DNA from: Vesta saturnalis
Lineage: Eukaryota; Arthropoda; Insecta; Coleoptera; Lampyridae
DNA length: 64,000 nucleotides
NCBI GenBank assembly: GCA_036346205.1
Contig: JARFJB010001278.1
Location: 4,780,001 to 4,844,000 of the forward strand
Direction of reading: 5' to 3'
The notes below the pieces were generated by a model that saw nothing but the letters and a program-made list of their open reading frames with translations, ran no database searches and was not told the origin of the DNA. Shown here one piece after another: positions 11,871-23,506 of the stretch. The position numbers and the translations under genes were made by a program. Every line of letters begins with the position of its first letter. The stretch's first letter is position 1.

Positions 11871-12378
11871 ATTGTATTATTAAACCTCTTGTATACAATT
11901 TAGACTTAGTAATTAAATATTTGATTAAATTTAACATTTTTATTGTCGTGACAGTTGTTTATGAGGTTTCTGGAGCTAATTTCTCTTTTCCCAAGTTTGC
12001 ATTTCGGCGGTATCGTAATTGGGATCTCTATGTTATCTGGGTTGACAATTATTGGAAAATAAATTTGTTTATGCTGTCTACGCAAAATAATAGTTTATCG
12101 CATCTAAGTAGTTAAAATTCAAAAAGAAAATGATTGTCCCAAGTTAGTGCAAGTGATTATCTACATTGTAAGCAGTCTATCGGATTAAACAAAATATTAA
12201 TATTCACAGGTGAGTAGAGTTAAGAACGCTTCGACACTGAAAAAGGGCAATCCTAAGAAAAAAAAATTATATAAATGTGTCGTTTGTAAGACAGTGTCTT
12301 AAAGTACGCAAAAAAATCTTTTTTCTTGTTGGTGCCCCATTTTACCTATTTAACGCACGCCTTAGTGTGTTTAAATCG
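11871..12378. other. Unassigned sequence
   Basis: The ORF at 11867-12115 has no recognised motif. Nothing else is supported. Confidence 0.4.
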
Positions 12379-12408
12379 AACTTTCAAAAACGCGCGTTTT
12401 TGAAAGTT
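12379..12408. repeat. Perfect 30-bp palindrome with CG-rich centre
   Basis: The half-site AACTTTCAAAAACGC is followed immediately by its exact reverse complement, giving a CGCGCG centre with no spacer. Confidence 0.95.
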
Positions 12409-12671
12409 ACCATGGCAACATCAACAACTCAAGAAACGTGAAGTCTAAATGACAATTTTTTGATTATTGGTCTGACAGGGGTATCTTGTAACGTCAAATA
12501 AAATATTACTAACAAATTCAAAACCTTTATTTAAACATTATTTAACACTTTTAATTTTATAAATGAAAATAGTACTGTTAGATATATTAATTTTTATTTA
12601 CATATTTTACATTATTAGTTCTCATTTCCATTTTTTCTAGTAATAATACTAGTATTTATGATTTCAAGGTG
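12409..12671. other. AT-rich spacer between palindromes
   Basis: No coding or repeat signal seen. Confidence 0.4.
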
Positions 12672-12820
12672 CACCAATAAAAAAAAAAATAGCGTAAAGT
12701 ATTCGTGGATAACTGGTCTTTAAAACACTTACTCTAATTCGGGAACTCCGGCGCGAAAAATCGCGCGTGTTTTAAAGACCTTTTTATCCACTTATACTTA
12801 CCATTTTTTTTCATATACCA
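12672..12820. mobile_element. Short inverted-repeat element (MITE-like)
   Basis: Arms of about 50 bp face each other: GGTCTTTAAAACAC on the left and GTGTTTTAAAGACC on the right, each extended outward by a GTGGAT block and an A-rich run. The loop of about 38 bp is CG-rich (GGCGCGAAAAATCGCGC). No target-site duplication is clear. Confidence 0.65.
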
Positions 12821-12821
12821 G

Positions 12822-13575
12822 AAACATCTTAAGCTAATTTATTCAAACTTGGTACATGATAATAATGCCACATGCTCAATATTTTGCAGATATTAACATT
12901 TTATGGGATTCACCAGTAGCGTAGGTACAACAAGTCGGCCAAGGTCTTTTTATGGAATCGATGGTACGCAACTGAATTTTTCAAATTATGTCGCCTTTTT
13001 TTAATGTCCTTACTCAAAATTCACAAAAAATGTTTGTTAATTTTTTGATATAATGAGCCGTTTTGAGGAGAAAAAAAAGATTACATAGCTACGTTTTTTA
13101 TTTCATTTAGTTACTAATATAATAGCGTGGTTATTTAGGATGACTATGTTCACATAAACTTTTTTTCTAGAGTTGCTCATAGAATAACTCTCTTCAATAT
13201 CTCAGGAATAATCATTTGCATTTGATTCGTTTTGTTTTCATAGTCATCCTAAATAAAAGCATTTTTATAAGAATAATTAAGTGAAAAAAAAACGTGTTTT
13301 ATTTTTTCGCTCCAAAACGGCTGATTGAATAAACAAATTAAGAGACGCTTTGTAAGTAACGATTTACATTAAAAAAGTCTACTCAATTTGAAAAAGCGTA
13401 CCATCGATTCCATAAAAAGACCTTGGCCGACATCTTTTCTCTACGCCAATGGTAACTCTCATTTTGAATATCTGCAAAATATGAAACATGAGGCGCTATT
13501 ATCATGTCCAAGTTTGCATAAATTAGACTAAGATATTTTCGTGCGAATTTTAATACCCTGCATCTTGGAAACGAT
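12822..13575. mobile_element. Large foldback element, ~750 bp
   Basis: The left half is the imperfect reverse complement of the right half from about 12822-13160 against 13235-13575. Shared arm blocks include TCGGCCAAGGTCTTTTTATG, GAATCGATGGTACGC, ATTTTGCAGATATT, GCCGTTTTG and TTTAGGATGACTATG. The centre (13145-13205) holds a CATAAACTTTTTTTCT segment that recurs as a direct copy at 13582-13648. The phrase around 13560 (GCATCTTGGAAACGATTTAC) resembles TIR sequence of insect long-TIR Tc1/mariner elements, so a non-autonomous derivative of such an element is likely. Confidence 0.75.
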
Positions 13576-14159
13576 TTACGGACCTATGTTCATATAAACT
13601 TTTTTTCTTAGAATTGTCCAAAAAATGACCCTCTTCAATATCAGAACGTATTTAAGGAGCACCCTGGACAACGGGGTTAATCTAATTTAGTTGAATTAAA
13701 ATGGTGATTATAAGTGGTAAAATTATATTTAACACATAAATGTCAATAGCGACTTTGGTCAGTATTAATGAAGTGTAGTTAGTTTTGAAAAGTAGTTAAT
13801 TGGTTTGAATTCGCAGGCGAATTATTTTCTTTTAAATAGCGAGGTTGGTCAACGAATTACATTACACTGTTTATGCGTGCTTTTCTGAAATTCTTATCTC
13901 TAAATACAAATACGAGTTTTTAAAAATTATTTAGTTATATTAAGAAATATAACATCTAATAAACTGTTGAATTGAAATGAATTTACAGACGCTCTCATTC
14001 CTGCTCTCTTTATCATGACTCTAAAGTCGTGAATTAAACTGCGTCCGCCTTAGAATTTTCCTGTACACCGGAGCCTGCTGTTACTTAAATCTGTGGTCAC
14101 CTGCATGTAAGTTTTTTTTATAACCGCACACATACATTCGTGTACAACGCAACGTCGGG
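13576..14159. other. Unassigned, with a second copy of the foldback loop
   Basis: 13582-13648 repeats the loop sequence of the preceding foldback in direct orientation. The rest is unassigned. Confidence 0.5.
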
Positions 14160-15085
14160 TGTTATTCCCGACGTAGTTTTTCATTTACATCGTCAGGTAG
14201 AAAGGCTGCCTTCCTAAGTTCTACCGACCTCATGGAATCGATCAAGAAGAGCAAAGGGGCCGTAGCCCAGAATCTGTTAATCGATACTCAGCACATATTT
14301 TGCCCATAATTAGACCATTCTTTCGGTCGCCCAGTTCCAGTAAATTGCGAGAGATTTCGCAAATGTTACGTAAAATGAATGATTATTCTCATTTAACGTA
14401 ACTACCAGTTTAAAATTACATTTTCTTAAAAATTTACCTCTTACCTGAAGTCCTGAAACCGCATTTGGTCCTGCTCGCCCATTGCGAGATAACTTATTTC
14501 CGAATGGATGTCCTGAACCTGTAACCGATCCATACCGTACGCGATAACCCAGATTTACAGGACAAATCCTATATTAAACATTCTTTAAATAACGACGCCT
14601 GTAAAACGTTTAGTATATCCTGCCTGCCTGTATATTAAATATTCCTGAAAACTGAACGTTCCTGAAGGTTTAAATACCTTACACCTTCCCGAGTTAGACT
14701 CATCCGGTAAATAATTCCCTCTACTTACGAAATATAACCAGAAAATATTCTAATTGCCAGTAATTAACATCACACATTTATAAGGAAGACTAACGTTAGT
14801 TAATAAACCAATATAAATATTATAGATAGATACATTAAATAAATCAGAGTACAATTTATATCATAAAAATAGAAATAATTGTATAAATACAAGTCTTTCA
14901 TGTTCATTTAAATTGATTTTTTAAAGTGACCTAGAGAAGCAGCTAAATTATATATGTATAAAACCCTTTTAGCGTTCATTGGTCAGTGTGAATACAATCT
15001 GGTAGCAAGCGATTAGCCCTATTTAACGAACTACTCTCTTTAACCTCCGAATTGAGAAACCGCTACATAAATTAAAAATTAACGT
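14160..15085 (+). repeat. LTR-like direct repeat, copy 1
   Basis: Starts TGTTATTCCCG and is repeated at 15306. Shared blocks in order: GTAGAAAGGCTGCC, CAGAATCT, GATACTCAGCACATA, CTTAACGTAATTACCAG-like, TGAAGGTTTAAATACC, AGAAAATATTC, GGTCAGTG, CGATTAGCCCTATTTAA and CATAAATTAA. Copy 1 lacks about 280 bp present in copy 2. The TG start, length and embedded Pol II core promoter resemble a long terminal repeat, but a tandem duplication of another element cannot be excluded. Confidence 0.55.
14957..14990 (+). promoter_or_regulatory. TATA box plus TCAGT initiator in LTR-like repeat
   Basis: TATAAAAC at 14957-14964 is followed by GGTCAGTGTG with the initiator A at 14985, a 28-bp spacing that fits an arthropod Pol II core promoter. 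The second copy keeps the initiator as GATCAGTGCG near 16414, but its TATA is less clear. Confidence 0.5.
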
Positions 15086-15305
15086 AAGCCGAATAGGCAG
15101 TTAGAACTTCATGGCCATGAGGATGACTTCAGATACTGAAAGAGCAACTTCCAAAGAGGTCTAAAAGATGTTGAACATGGTTAGGATTGTCAGAAATCAT
15201 TTGTGTGAGATCACAAGCAATAGTAAATGTTTCAGCAATATGACCAGCAGGATTGGAAACTGAAACCAATTAGAGTTATGAAATTCAGAATTTAGAACCG
15301 CCGGG
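15086..15305 (-). other. Short internal region between the LTR-like repeats
   Basis: About 220 bp. On the minus strand 15108-15290 reads as roughly 60 codons with a single stop (VSVSNPAGHIAETF..., ACDLTQMISDNPNHV), which looks more coding than its surroundings but matches no family known to me. No primer-binding site or polypurine tract is visible. Confidence 0.35.
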
Positions 15306-16505
15306 TGTTATTCCCGGAGTAGTTTTCCACTTACTCAGTCGGATAGAAAGGCTGCTGCCTCAATTCTGACGGCCCCTGGGCGTCAATTAAGTAGCACCAC
15401 GGGCTGACTGACCAGAATCTATTGACAGATACTCAGCACATAATTATACACCAACTCACAAATATGGTGCCCCAGGCCACTTAAACAACATGCAGGGTGT
15501 CTACGAATTAAAAATGACAAAGCATGCCAATATCAGAACATTATTTCGGTCACCAACTTGTCGTTTGTTGCGATAGAATCCTCAAAGAGTACGTAAAACA
15601 AGTTAGTATTAAAATTCTATCTCACTTAACGTAATTACCAGTTCTAACAATTTACTTCTTTTCTGAAGCCCCGAAATCGTATTATTCCTAGATCGCACGG
15701 CGCGACATTACACAAATTACCTAATTAATCCTGTATCAAACCTTCATTAATAAAAAATCCCGTATCCGTATCCTGCACGCCTGTATAATAAATATTCCTG
15801 TAAACTGAACATTTACGAAGGTTTAAATACCTACACCGCCCCCCCCTCCGAGTTAGGGGCCCTAAAGGTAGCGTATCCAAGCGGTAAACGAATTACTCGT
15901 TCCTGCACATAAACATTCAATACGAGAGTATCCATTATTAAACTTCCCGTATGAAAATAATTCTAAATACAGTAGCCACCATCTTCACTAAATATTACCA
16001 TTACTAATTATGTCTGAATAAAAGTAAAATGAGCGAGAAACATCCAACTTCTTGCATTGAAATCCCAACTAGTTACGAAACACAAGTAGAAAATATTCAA
16101 ATTGCCTTAATTAGCGTTAACTAATTAGGACAGCTACTGTTTGTATAATAAAACCTTGTTTGAAGAAGTTAGTTAGATACGTTTAAAATTCTATTATAAA
16201 AATAGGTATAAAACCCATATAAATACAATCCGGAAAAGCATGTACCAAACTATTCACCTCTGCATTATTCCTTTTAAAATTTCCAACGAGAAATAACTTA
16301 GCTATAACTGGATAATTCAGTTCTCCGCTTCCGATTTGTACTAGGCAGGGACGTACTTAAACTATTCCCGTATTTTTATTTCATTTTCATTTTTTTTCAT
16401 ATTGTTTATTGATCAGTGCGGAAAACTCAGTAGCAGACGATCAGCCCTATTTAAAGGACTCATCCCTACTACAACTCGAGGTAGAAACGCGGTAGATAAA
16501 TTAAT
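15306..16505 (+). repeat. LTR-like direct repeat, copy 2
   Basis: Second copy of the repeat beginning TGTTATTCCCG. It carries extra segments relative to copy 1 near 15450-15545 and 15850-16060. It ends in the same TAAATTAA block. Divergence between copies is high, so the duplication is old. Confidence 0.55.
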
Positions 16506-17141
16506 TATAGAAGTATTAAATTTTTATTCTCCAAAGAAGAAATCGTGTTTCAAGCGATGTTTTCCTTGAGATAGGCTCACACTCCTCCTTTATATCGAAA
16601 GTTAGAGTAAATATACTATTTGAGAAATTGCAACCAATTGAATCGGAGTTTCCAGAGGAGACTTGTTTTTGTAAGAAACATATCAGGTTGTAATTATTCA
16701 ATATGTGGGTAAACAGTATTAAGATTAGACATATTTCGTAAGTACTTTCGATTATTGAGATCCCTTTAGCCCTGTCCATCCGGTCATCCGAACGAGGCAG
16801 GATTTTACGCCCAAAATTTTTTACCCTAGAAACCACAGCCACCTTTCTATTAATTTTGGTCTCTCCATCCGATAGGAAGATTGCAGCGAGGGCGAGAGGA
16901 AGAATCAGATGAAAATGAATTAAGGATAAAGAAAGGGTAACTGACAGCCCTTACTGAGTTCATAAAAGAGGCGAACCAATATTAAGGAGTCCATGGTTAC
17001 GATGGTGGAACAATTTTGGCTGGCATGAGCTACACATGTCACCCACCTTTAAAAACTCTCTGAATAAACATTACACCTTGGGCGGTAATCAAGATCAAAC
17101 TCGTGGCCCCCTGTTACCATAAGTCCACTAGTTCAGTAAAG
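16506..17141. other. Unassigned, possible SINE-like segment near 16970-17140
   Basis: The minus-strand ORF at 16516-16842 has no recognised motif. The 16970-17140 segment is more GC-rich and, on the minus strand, carries a weak B-box-like GAGTTTGATCT. It abuts the (ATT)n tail of the LINE to its right. Not enough to name a family. Confidence 0.35.
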
Positions 17142-18190
<1,049 letters not shown>

Positions 18191-18194
18191 AAGT

Positions 18195-18430
18195 AATACT
18201 ACTTATTATAAGTTTTTGTTATGAACGAATAAGTTCTAAGCTAATAATAAAAATTATTATTAATTTTATTAGATTCATAAATAAAAAGTTTACCTCGAGT
18301 AGGATTTGAACCTACGACCTGTACTTTGCTAGAGTACCGCGCTAACCAACTGCGCCATCAAGGTTCAAGCCCCAATCGATGTAAATTTTGTCTTTATGTA
18401 TGTAATTTACATCAGTTCTGTCCAGAGGTT
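18195..18430 (-). repeat. tRNA-like repeat unit, copy 1 (partial)
   Basis: Contains the AT-rich arm AAGTTTTTGTTATGAACGAA, a 74-nt tRNA-like cloverleaf and about 65 bp of the leader beginning TCAAGCCCCAATCGATG. The same order of parts is found at 55248-55810. It truncates LINE A. Confidence 0.8.
18291..18364 (-). tRNA. tRNA-like cloverleaf, anticodon AGC, repeat-associated
   Basis: The minus strand folds as a complete cloverleaf: acceptor ACCTTGA against TCGAGGT (7 pairs, one G-U), D stem GCGC/GCGC, anticodon stem GTACT/AGTAC around loop CTAGCAA, T stem GTAGG/CCTAC around TTCAAAT. A box TGGCGCAGTTGG and B box GGTTCAAATCC are present. The anticodon would be AGC (Ala), but the alanine identity pair G3-U70 is absent (C3-G70). 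The same sequence recurs in multicopy repeat context, so it is probably a SINE-like tRNA relic and not a working alanine tRNA. Confidence 0.45.
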
Positions 18431-19379
18431 GTTATGTGTACACCTTAATCAGTTATTATTACTGGATCAGCACAATATCCTTTCTTTATTAATTAGAACA
18501 TTACCTTTTTTGGAAATTTGCTTTAATAATATTCTATTATTTAACAGAAAATAATTCCGGATTTTAAAGACACCTACAGCATAGGGCCTTCGTCAATTTA
18601 AACCTAAGAGCACATACAGTGCTTTGTTAAATCAGGAAGCTCACAATTATACCTGCAACTCGGCAATAACAGGAACCACTCTGAGGGTATTCCAAACTCA
18701 CTTACTCCAGATAATTTTATTTATGTGTAATCACAAGTACTACCATACCGCCAAGTTAGCCAGGTAACTGCTTTCTTGGAACCGACAAAGTTGTAACCAT
18801 CGACTACTACCAAGCAGGCCAAACCTTAGGCATCGTGTTTAATATTAATTCTGTACCTGTTGCTCCAACTTTTATGTATTGAATATCTATAAAGATTTTA
18901 ACCTCATTATTGTGCCACTTTGTGTCAAATTTGTTATTTTCGGATAGCTCTTGTGACCACTTAAGCTTGTTTTTTTTAGGTTAAGTTATATTATTTAAGT
19001 AAAAAAAATATTGTGTCTCTAGTACCGCTATTAATGTTATTTTTTTTGTCTTTGCTAGTCATTTGATAAATGAATTGAAATTCGCGATTATTTTTTTTTG
19101 TTTATATATATTTATATTAATTAGGGATCTCCGAAGGCATAATTAATTTTTTTTACGTATGTTTCTATATTTTTTCTTTATTACATTTAGGTTACGGCAC
19201 AGTAAGATCTTACAAGCGTACCCCTAAAGCGTTAAAATCTAATTTATGTACATATATTTAAATAATTTTGTGGTTCTGTGTATCCCTTTTTTTTCAGCTA
19301 TCGTCTAATTAAAATGTATATATTTAGAATACTGAGTTTTCTTTCTTCCTTTTTTTTATTAATTATATAAGCTGAAGGT
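18431..19379. other. Insertion of unknown type within LINE A
   Basis: Separates two RT segments of the minus-strand LINE. No coding motif or terminal repeat identified. Confidence 0.4.
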
Positions 19380-19622
19380 AAGCCTTCCCCACACCCAGGT
19401 GCTCTTGTCAGCTTTCGAGCAGCCGATATCCTGTTCCCCTACAATTTGCTCCCGATATCTTGAATAACGTTGTAGATAGTATGTTACGCTCATTAATAAA
19501 ATTTGAAATTCTGATATAAAACATTTTTTCAAATATCTTTGAAAACACAGAAACGATAGTTATACCCCTGTAATTCTCTGTCTTATTTTTGTCACCCTCC
19601 TTTAGAATTAGATTTTTGTAAA
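19380..19622 (-). pseudogene. LINE A: RT palm segment
   Basis: The minus strand reads LKEGDKNKTENYRGITIVS, then VFSKIFEKMFYIRISNFINE. This is the NYRPI-type RT block with the conserved SKIFE that precedes the catalytic palm in Jockey/CR1-type LINEs. It is collinear with 20230-21074 (upstream) and 17297-18190 (downstream). The catalytic FADD block is not found and is presumably lost with the 18.2-19.4 kb insertion. Confidence 0.75.
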
Positions 19623-20229
19623 AAAAATTGTTTTGTAATAAATGGAAAGATCATATATACGTTTTATAACAAAACTGAATGGTTTCGGTTTAATTTAGTA
19701 TTTCATATTTTAATTACGCGCTAGGTTATGTACTATACGAAATTGAAATTTGAAAAGTGTATATAATGGTGGTTCTTCCATTTAAATAATAATTTTTATG
19801 ATTTGATGTTTTTTTAGCTGAAAGAAGACATAGCGAATTATATTTACTATTCTACAATGGGAAGTAGAGCAAAAATTAAAGTTGATGTAGTACCGCACAA
19901 GTTTAGTTGTCAACCTAACTGCAAACTTTAGCACACATGACTAAACAAGCGATTATAAATAATTTTTTGCACTAAACTTCGGATATTTTTAGTCAATTTA
20001 CATGTAGAAGCCGTTACCACTGTACTATTGAGAATTAATTTAACATTATAACGTCACAAATATGCCGACCTATCGTGGCGCGTTTGTAGTCGCGTGATTC
20101 TTTTTAAAATGTTATCGATTTTAAATTGCTTACGTCAAAAAAAATTTTTTTAAGAGTTTATTGCATCAACTATTAATATAATTTATGGTAAATTTTTAAA
20201 ATACATAAAAAACAATGGACAAATTTTTT
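19623..20229. other. Insertion or degraded segment inside LINE A
   Basis: About 600 bp of AT-rich sequence between collinear RT blocks. No terminal repeats recognised. Confidence 0.4.
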
Positions 20230-21074
20230 TTTCAATAACCCTATTGGAACAACTTGCATTCGTTTTAATAAATCCGGGAATATTTCTTCTTCAAATGAAC
20301 AATTAATAATTCCGCGATCACTGGGCTTATCAGTTCGGATACGTTACCTAACAAAGAGCAGGGAATTTCATCGTAACCAGCTGAATTCTTAACTGTTATA
20401 GACCTAATGATACTATTAACTTCAATAGAGTCCGTAGGATGTAACAGTACAGACTATTGAGGACTGTTTATACTTACTTCTCCAATATTTAGTTTCGTAC
20501 TTTCGTACTATTTACTAATCCTTGTACTGAATCTAAGAAAAAATTATTAAAAGCGTAGTTTCACGTATTAAAGAGCGATGTTTCCTTAATTGTTCCTTAC
20601 ATATGCTAAAACATATTGAGAATTTCTGTGATGGTTGTATAGATCTCTAACTCATTGACCACTATTAATAATAATCTTTGAAACCCAAGGCTTGTCATGT
20701 ACAACAGCGTTTTTGACTTTAACGCGTTATAATGGAAAAACCGGCTCAATAATTTCTTTAAATCTAAATAAAAAACTTTCAAATTTATCATTGATAGCTT
20801 TAGACGCAAACATAGTATTCCAAGTTTCAATTGAAATTAAACACTGAAATTTATTTAATTTATTGTTATTGGAAAATCATCTTTTATAAATGTATTTAAA
20901 TTTATTATCGCACGGGTGCTCACTCAAGAAGGAAATCAATTGCAATTGATAATCAGATAAATCAGTTTGTATCACATGTGATATTAATGAATTCACCTTA
21001 ACATTAACAAATACATTATCAATTATGGTTTTAGACTGACCTTGTACTCTCGTGTAATATATTTATTGAAGCCA
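20230..21074 (-). pseudogene. LINE A: linker and N-terminal RT segment of ORF2
   Basis: The minus-strand translation runs through TIIDNVFVNVK, HVIQTDLSDYQLQL, an ETWNTMFASKAINDKF block, KNAVVHDKPWVSKII and finally TDSIEVNSIIRSITVKNSAG with YDEIPCSLL, followed by ELISPVIAELL. The DLSDH-like and KNSAGYDEIP-like motifs mark the endonuclease-RT linker and the start of RT in Jockey/CR1-group LINEs. Several stops and frameshifts are present. It follows directly, on the minus strand, from the endonuclease segment at 22170-22626, from which it is separated by a TA-flanked insertion. Confidence 0.82.
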
Positions 21075-21076
21075 TA

Positions 21077-22167
21077 CACTGAGAAAAATAGTAGTTTACA
21101 AGATACTGGTTAAATTCCATCTGGTTGTTTTTTCTAAAGTATTATAAAAATTACTCGAAACTCATGTCAAGTTAACTGGTCAGTTGTTTGAAACAACTTT
21201 GGTAATATGGTACAACGATATTTAGTTGATACAACATGAATGGTAGTGAAGTTTACAATTCACCATTGTTGAATCTACCAGACAATCAATTTACTTGAGT
21301 CGAGTAGATTGTACCTTGAGCGAATTGTTAATTTTAACGCAATGAATTGTAAATTAAACAACGTTACGTTAAGAATACTTATATCGGGTGTCTATTAATG
21401 ATCGAAGCTGACGTCATGTAGCAAATTTTGGTTAGGGTGGTGCCACTACACTTCATTTCGGTCGCAACAATTGACATTAGCGTCCCATGGGGGTAATCAT
21501 CTTTGATACAATTATAAATATAAACATTGTTTGTTAAAATTAAACAGAATTTAATTAGAATTAAACATGGAAAGTAAATCTTACTTTATAAGTAATGGAG
21601 ACTCAACTAAACATTCGTCAACATATAATTAATATGACATGATTTCGAAGGGATAATTGTACTAGACACTTGGTAATCAACTAAAATGTATGGTAGATTG
21701 TATTGGACTCGTAAAGTGGAAACCACTGAATGATCAGGTGGGTTTAACCTGATTGTCTGGTAAAGGCTAGTAAAAGCGGATCGCTGAAAATGCAGATGGA
21801 AAGTTAATTTTACTTTATAAATACTGTAGAATCAACTTTACATCCCGTCAATGTATAGTAAATATGACAACCGGATGGGTTAATTCTACTTGATATTTCG
21901 TGAAGTTTACAAGATGATGTCAAGTTAATTATGCATGTAGTATTGTAGCATTTACAAGACTCTCAAGATATTCGTATGCCAGATATTGGGTATATTGTAC
22001 CATACAACAGCGTGTTAACTCCACTTTGCTGTGTTAAATCTGCTATAATACTTTTACCAGAACCATAATGTAATTAAAACGTACATGTCATGCTGTCCCT
22101 TCTTTACCATAATTCAGGGCACCTTTAACATAGTTATTAATAACTTTACCATCGTTTTTTTTCAGTG
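21077..22167. mobile_element. TA-flanked non-autonomous DNA element inserted in LINE A
   Basis: Begins CACTGAGAAAAA and ends TTTTTTTTCAGTG, forming short inverted ends, with TA on both sides (21075-21076 and 22168-22169). The LINE ORF2 resumes on either side, confirming an insertion. Internally two ~110-bp blocks starting ATGGAAAGT (about 21567 and 21797) are imperfect direct repeats, 230 bp apart. No transposase coding seen. Confidence 0.65.
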
Positions 22168-22169
22168 TA

Positions 22170-22640
22170 AGATGAAAGTAACGTCACAAGACTTTTTGCA
22201 TTATGATCGTTTACATTTAAATCAAAATTTGTGTTAAAATCACCGCAAATGAATGACATTCTATTAAAATTATTCAGTTTATAAAGAAATCAATCCAAAT
22301 TATTTAAAAAAACACCCAAATCAGCGTCAGGTGTTCTAGAGAAACAAGAAACAGTGATTGTTACCTGTTTGGATAAAGAAATGTTCGCAGATGCATATTC
22401 AAAATGCTTCTCAATTCTAGAGAAATGTACGGATTTCATCTCACATAGGTACTAATCCTACTTTAACAAAAATTGCTACTCCGCCTCTTTTGCATTCAGA
22501 TCTATAGAAAAAGTCAATACGTTCATAGTTGTCTACTTTACAAAAGGTAATTTCATCATCACTGTAAAAAATTTCAGTCAAACACACCACTTCAGGATAG
22601 TTTAATGATTGTAGAAGCAAATGCATATCAATTAACTTTG
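22170..22640 (-). pseudogene. LINE A: apurinic-type endonuclease domain of ORF2
   Basis: The open frame 22626-22441 reads SLNYPEVVCLTEIFYSDDE, GYERIDFF-like and CKRGGVAIFVK. Below 22440 the frame continues as HFEYASANISLSKQVTITV and FICGDFNTNFDLN. PEVVCLTE is the LxLTET motif with the catalytic Glu, and GDFN is the late catalytic motif of AP-endonuclease-like LINE nucleases, both present. The segment leads into the ORF2 linker across an inserted element. Frame breaks make it non-functional. Confidence 0.82.
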
Positions 22641-23157
22641 TCTTGTCACGTATATATACTTCGTATATTTAAGTGGCATAATCTGTAATTGTCACTAACT
22701 TTATAACACAATTGCATAATTGATTGAGATTATGATGTGTGGGTGTCCTAAGATTTCCTTTTAACACCGGTTGTGGAGGTAACCATGAATTATTGAAGAT
22801 TTAAAAATGTCCAAGCTGAGACTTCCGAAAAAACCGAAATTGTTTAATAACAACACCAGCCGGCCAACCAACTTTAAACGAAATACTACGAGCCTCATCA
22901 AGTTTCGGTAATAATTCAACTTCGAAACTGTTTCCCTGGAATTTATTTTTTAAATAATTTTCTATTTGAGATGTACTTGTATCAAGTGCCTACGCTTCTG
23001 ATAATTTTTGATCGGAATTACAAATAATAACTCGTTTTTTATATTGGTAACTGACCTTGTCGGATTGATTTGATCTAATATTTTCGTTTTGCTTAATTCA
23101 CGTATTGCTGCTGGATCCCACCGGTCTGGGCTTCGTATCTTGTTGGAGTGTTTTATC
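22641..23157 (-). pseudogene. LINE A: ORF1 3' half
   Basis: The minus strand begins MIKHSNKIRSPDRWDPAAI and ELSKTKILDQINPTRSVTNI, then shifts frame near 22985 to TSQIENYLKNKFQGN, SFEVELLPKLDEARSISFKV and GWPAGVVIKQFRFF. This is the nucleic-acid-binding C-terminal part typical of ORF1 proteins in Jockey/CR1-type LINEs. The 5' half of the same ORF lies at 27036-27317 on the other side of the inserted hAT element. Confidence 0.7.
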
Positions 23158-23506
23158 ATTTAGACAAGGGATTCCCAAACTATTTTGAACCAGAGACCCC
23201 TTTTCCAAAATGAACGGATACCTCAGATCCCCATAGCCAAATTACTTTAAAAACCTTATCCATAGTCTTTTTCCTATTGATACAAAATACTTACCAATTT
23301 AAAAACTTTGCGGTTGGTTAAGTAAGTAAACTTGACATCATTTTCTCATCAAAATTTAACAAAATAAATAGACATAAAATTCAGTAAATATCAAGTGTAA
23401 TTAATAATTATTAATACAAATTACGTAAAAATACTTAAGTAGGTAATTATTTTTTGAAAAAAAAAAACATTAAAATCGCAAAGTAAAGATCAAAAAAATA
23501 AAAAAT

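Noticed and set aside
10478..11937. Many overlapping frames on both strands
   Set aside because: They lie in CA-rich arrays and show Cys-Val, His-Thr or Thr-Asp repeats only.
11867..12115. 82-codon ORF after the CA arrays
   Set aside because: No recognisable domain; it begins at the edge of a repeat unit and is of a length expected by chance.
16516..16842. 108-codon minus ORF next to the LTR-like repeat
   Set aside because: No gag, protease or RT motif and no other family signature; not supported as a gene.
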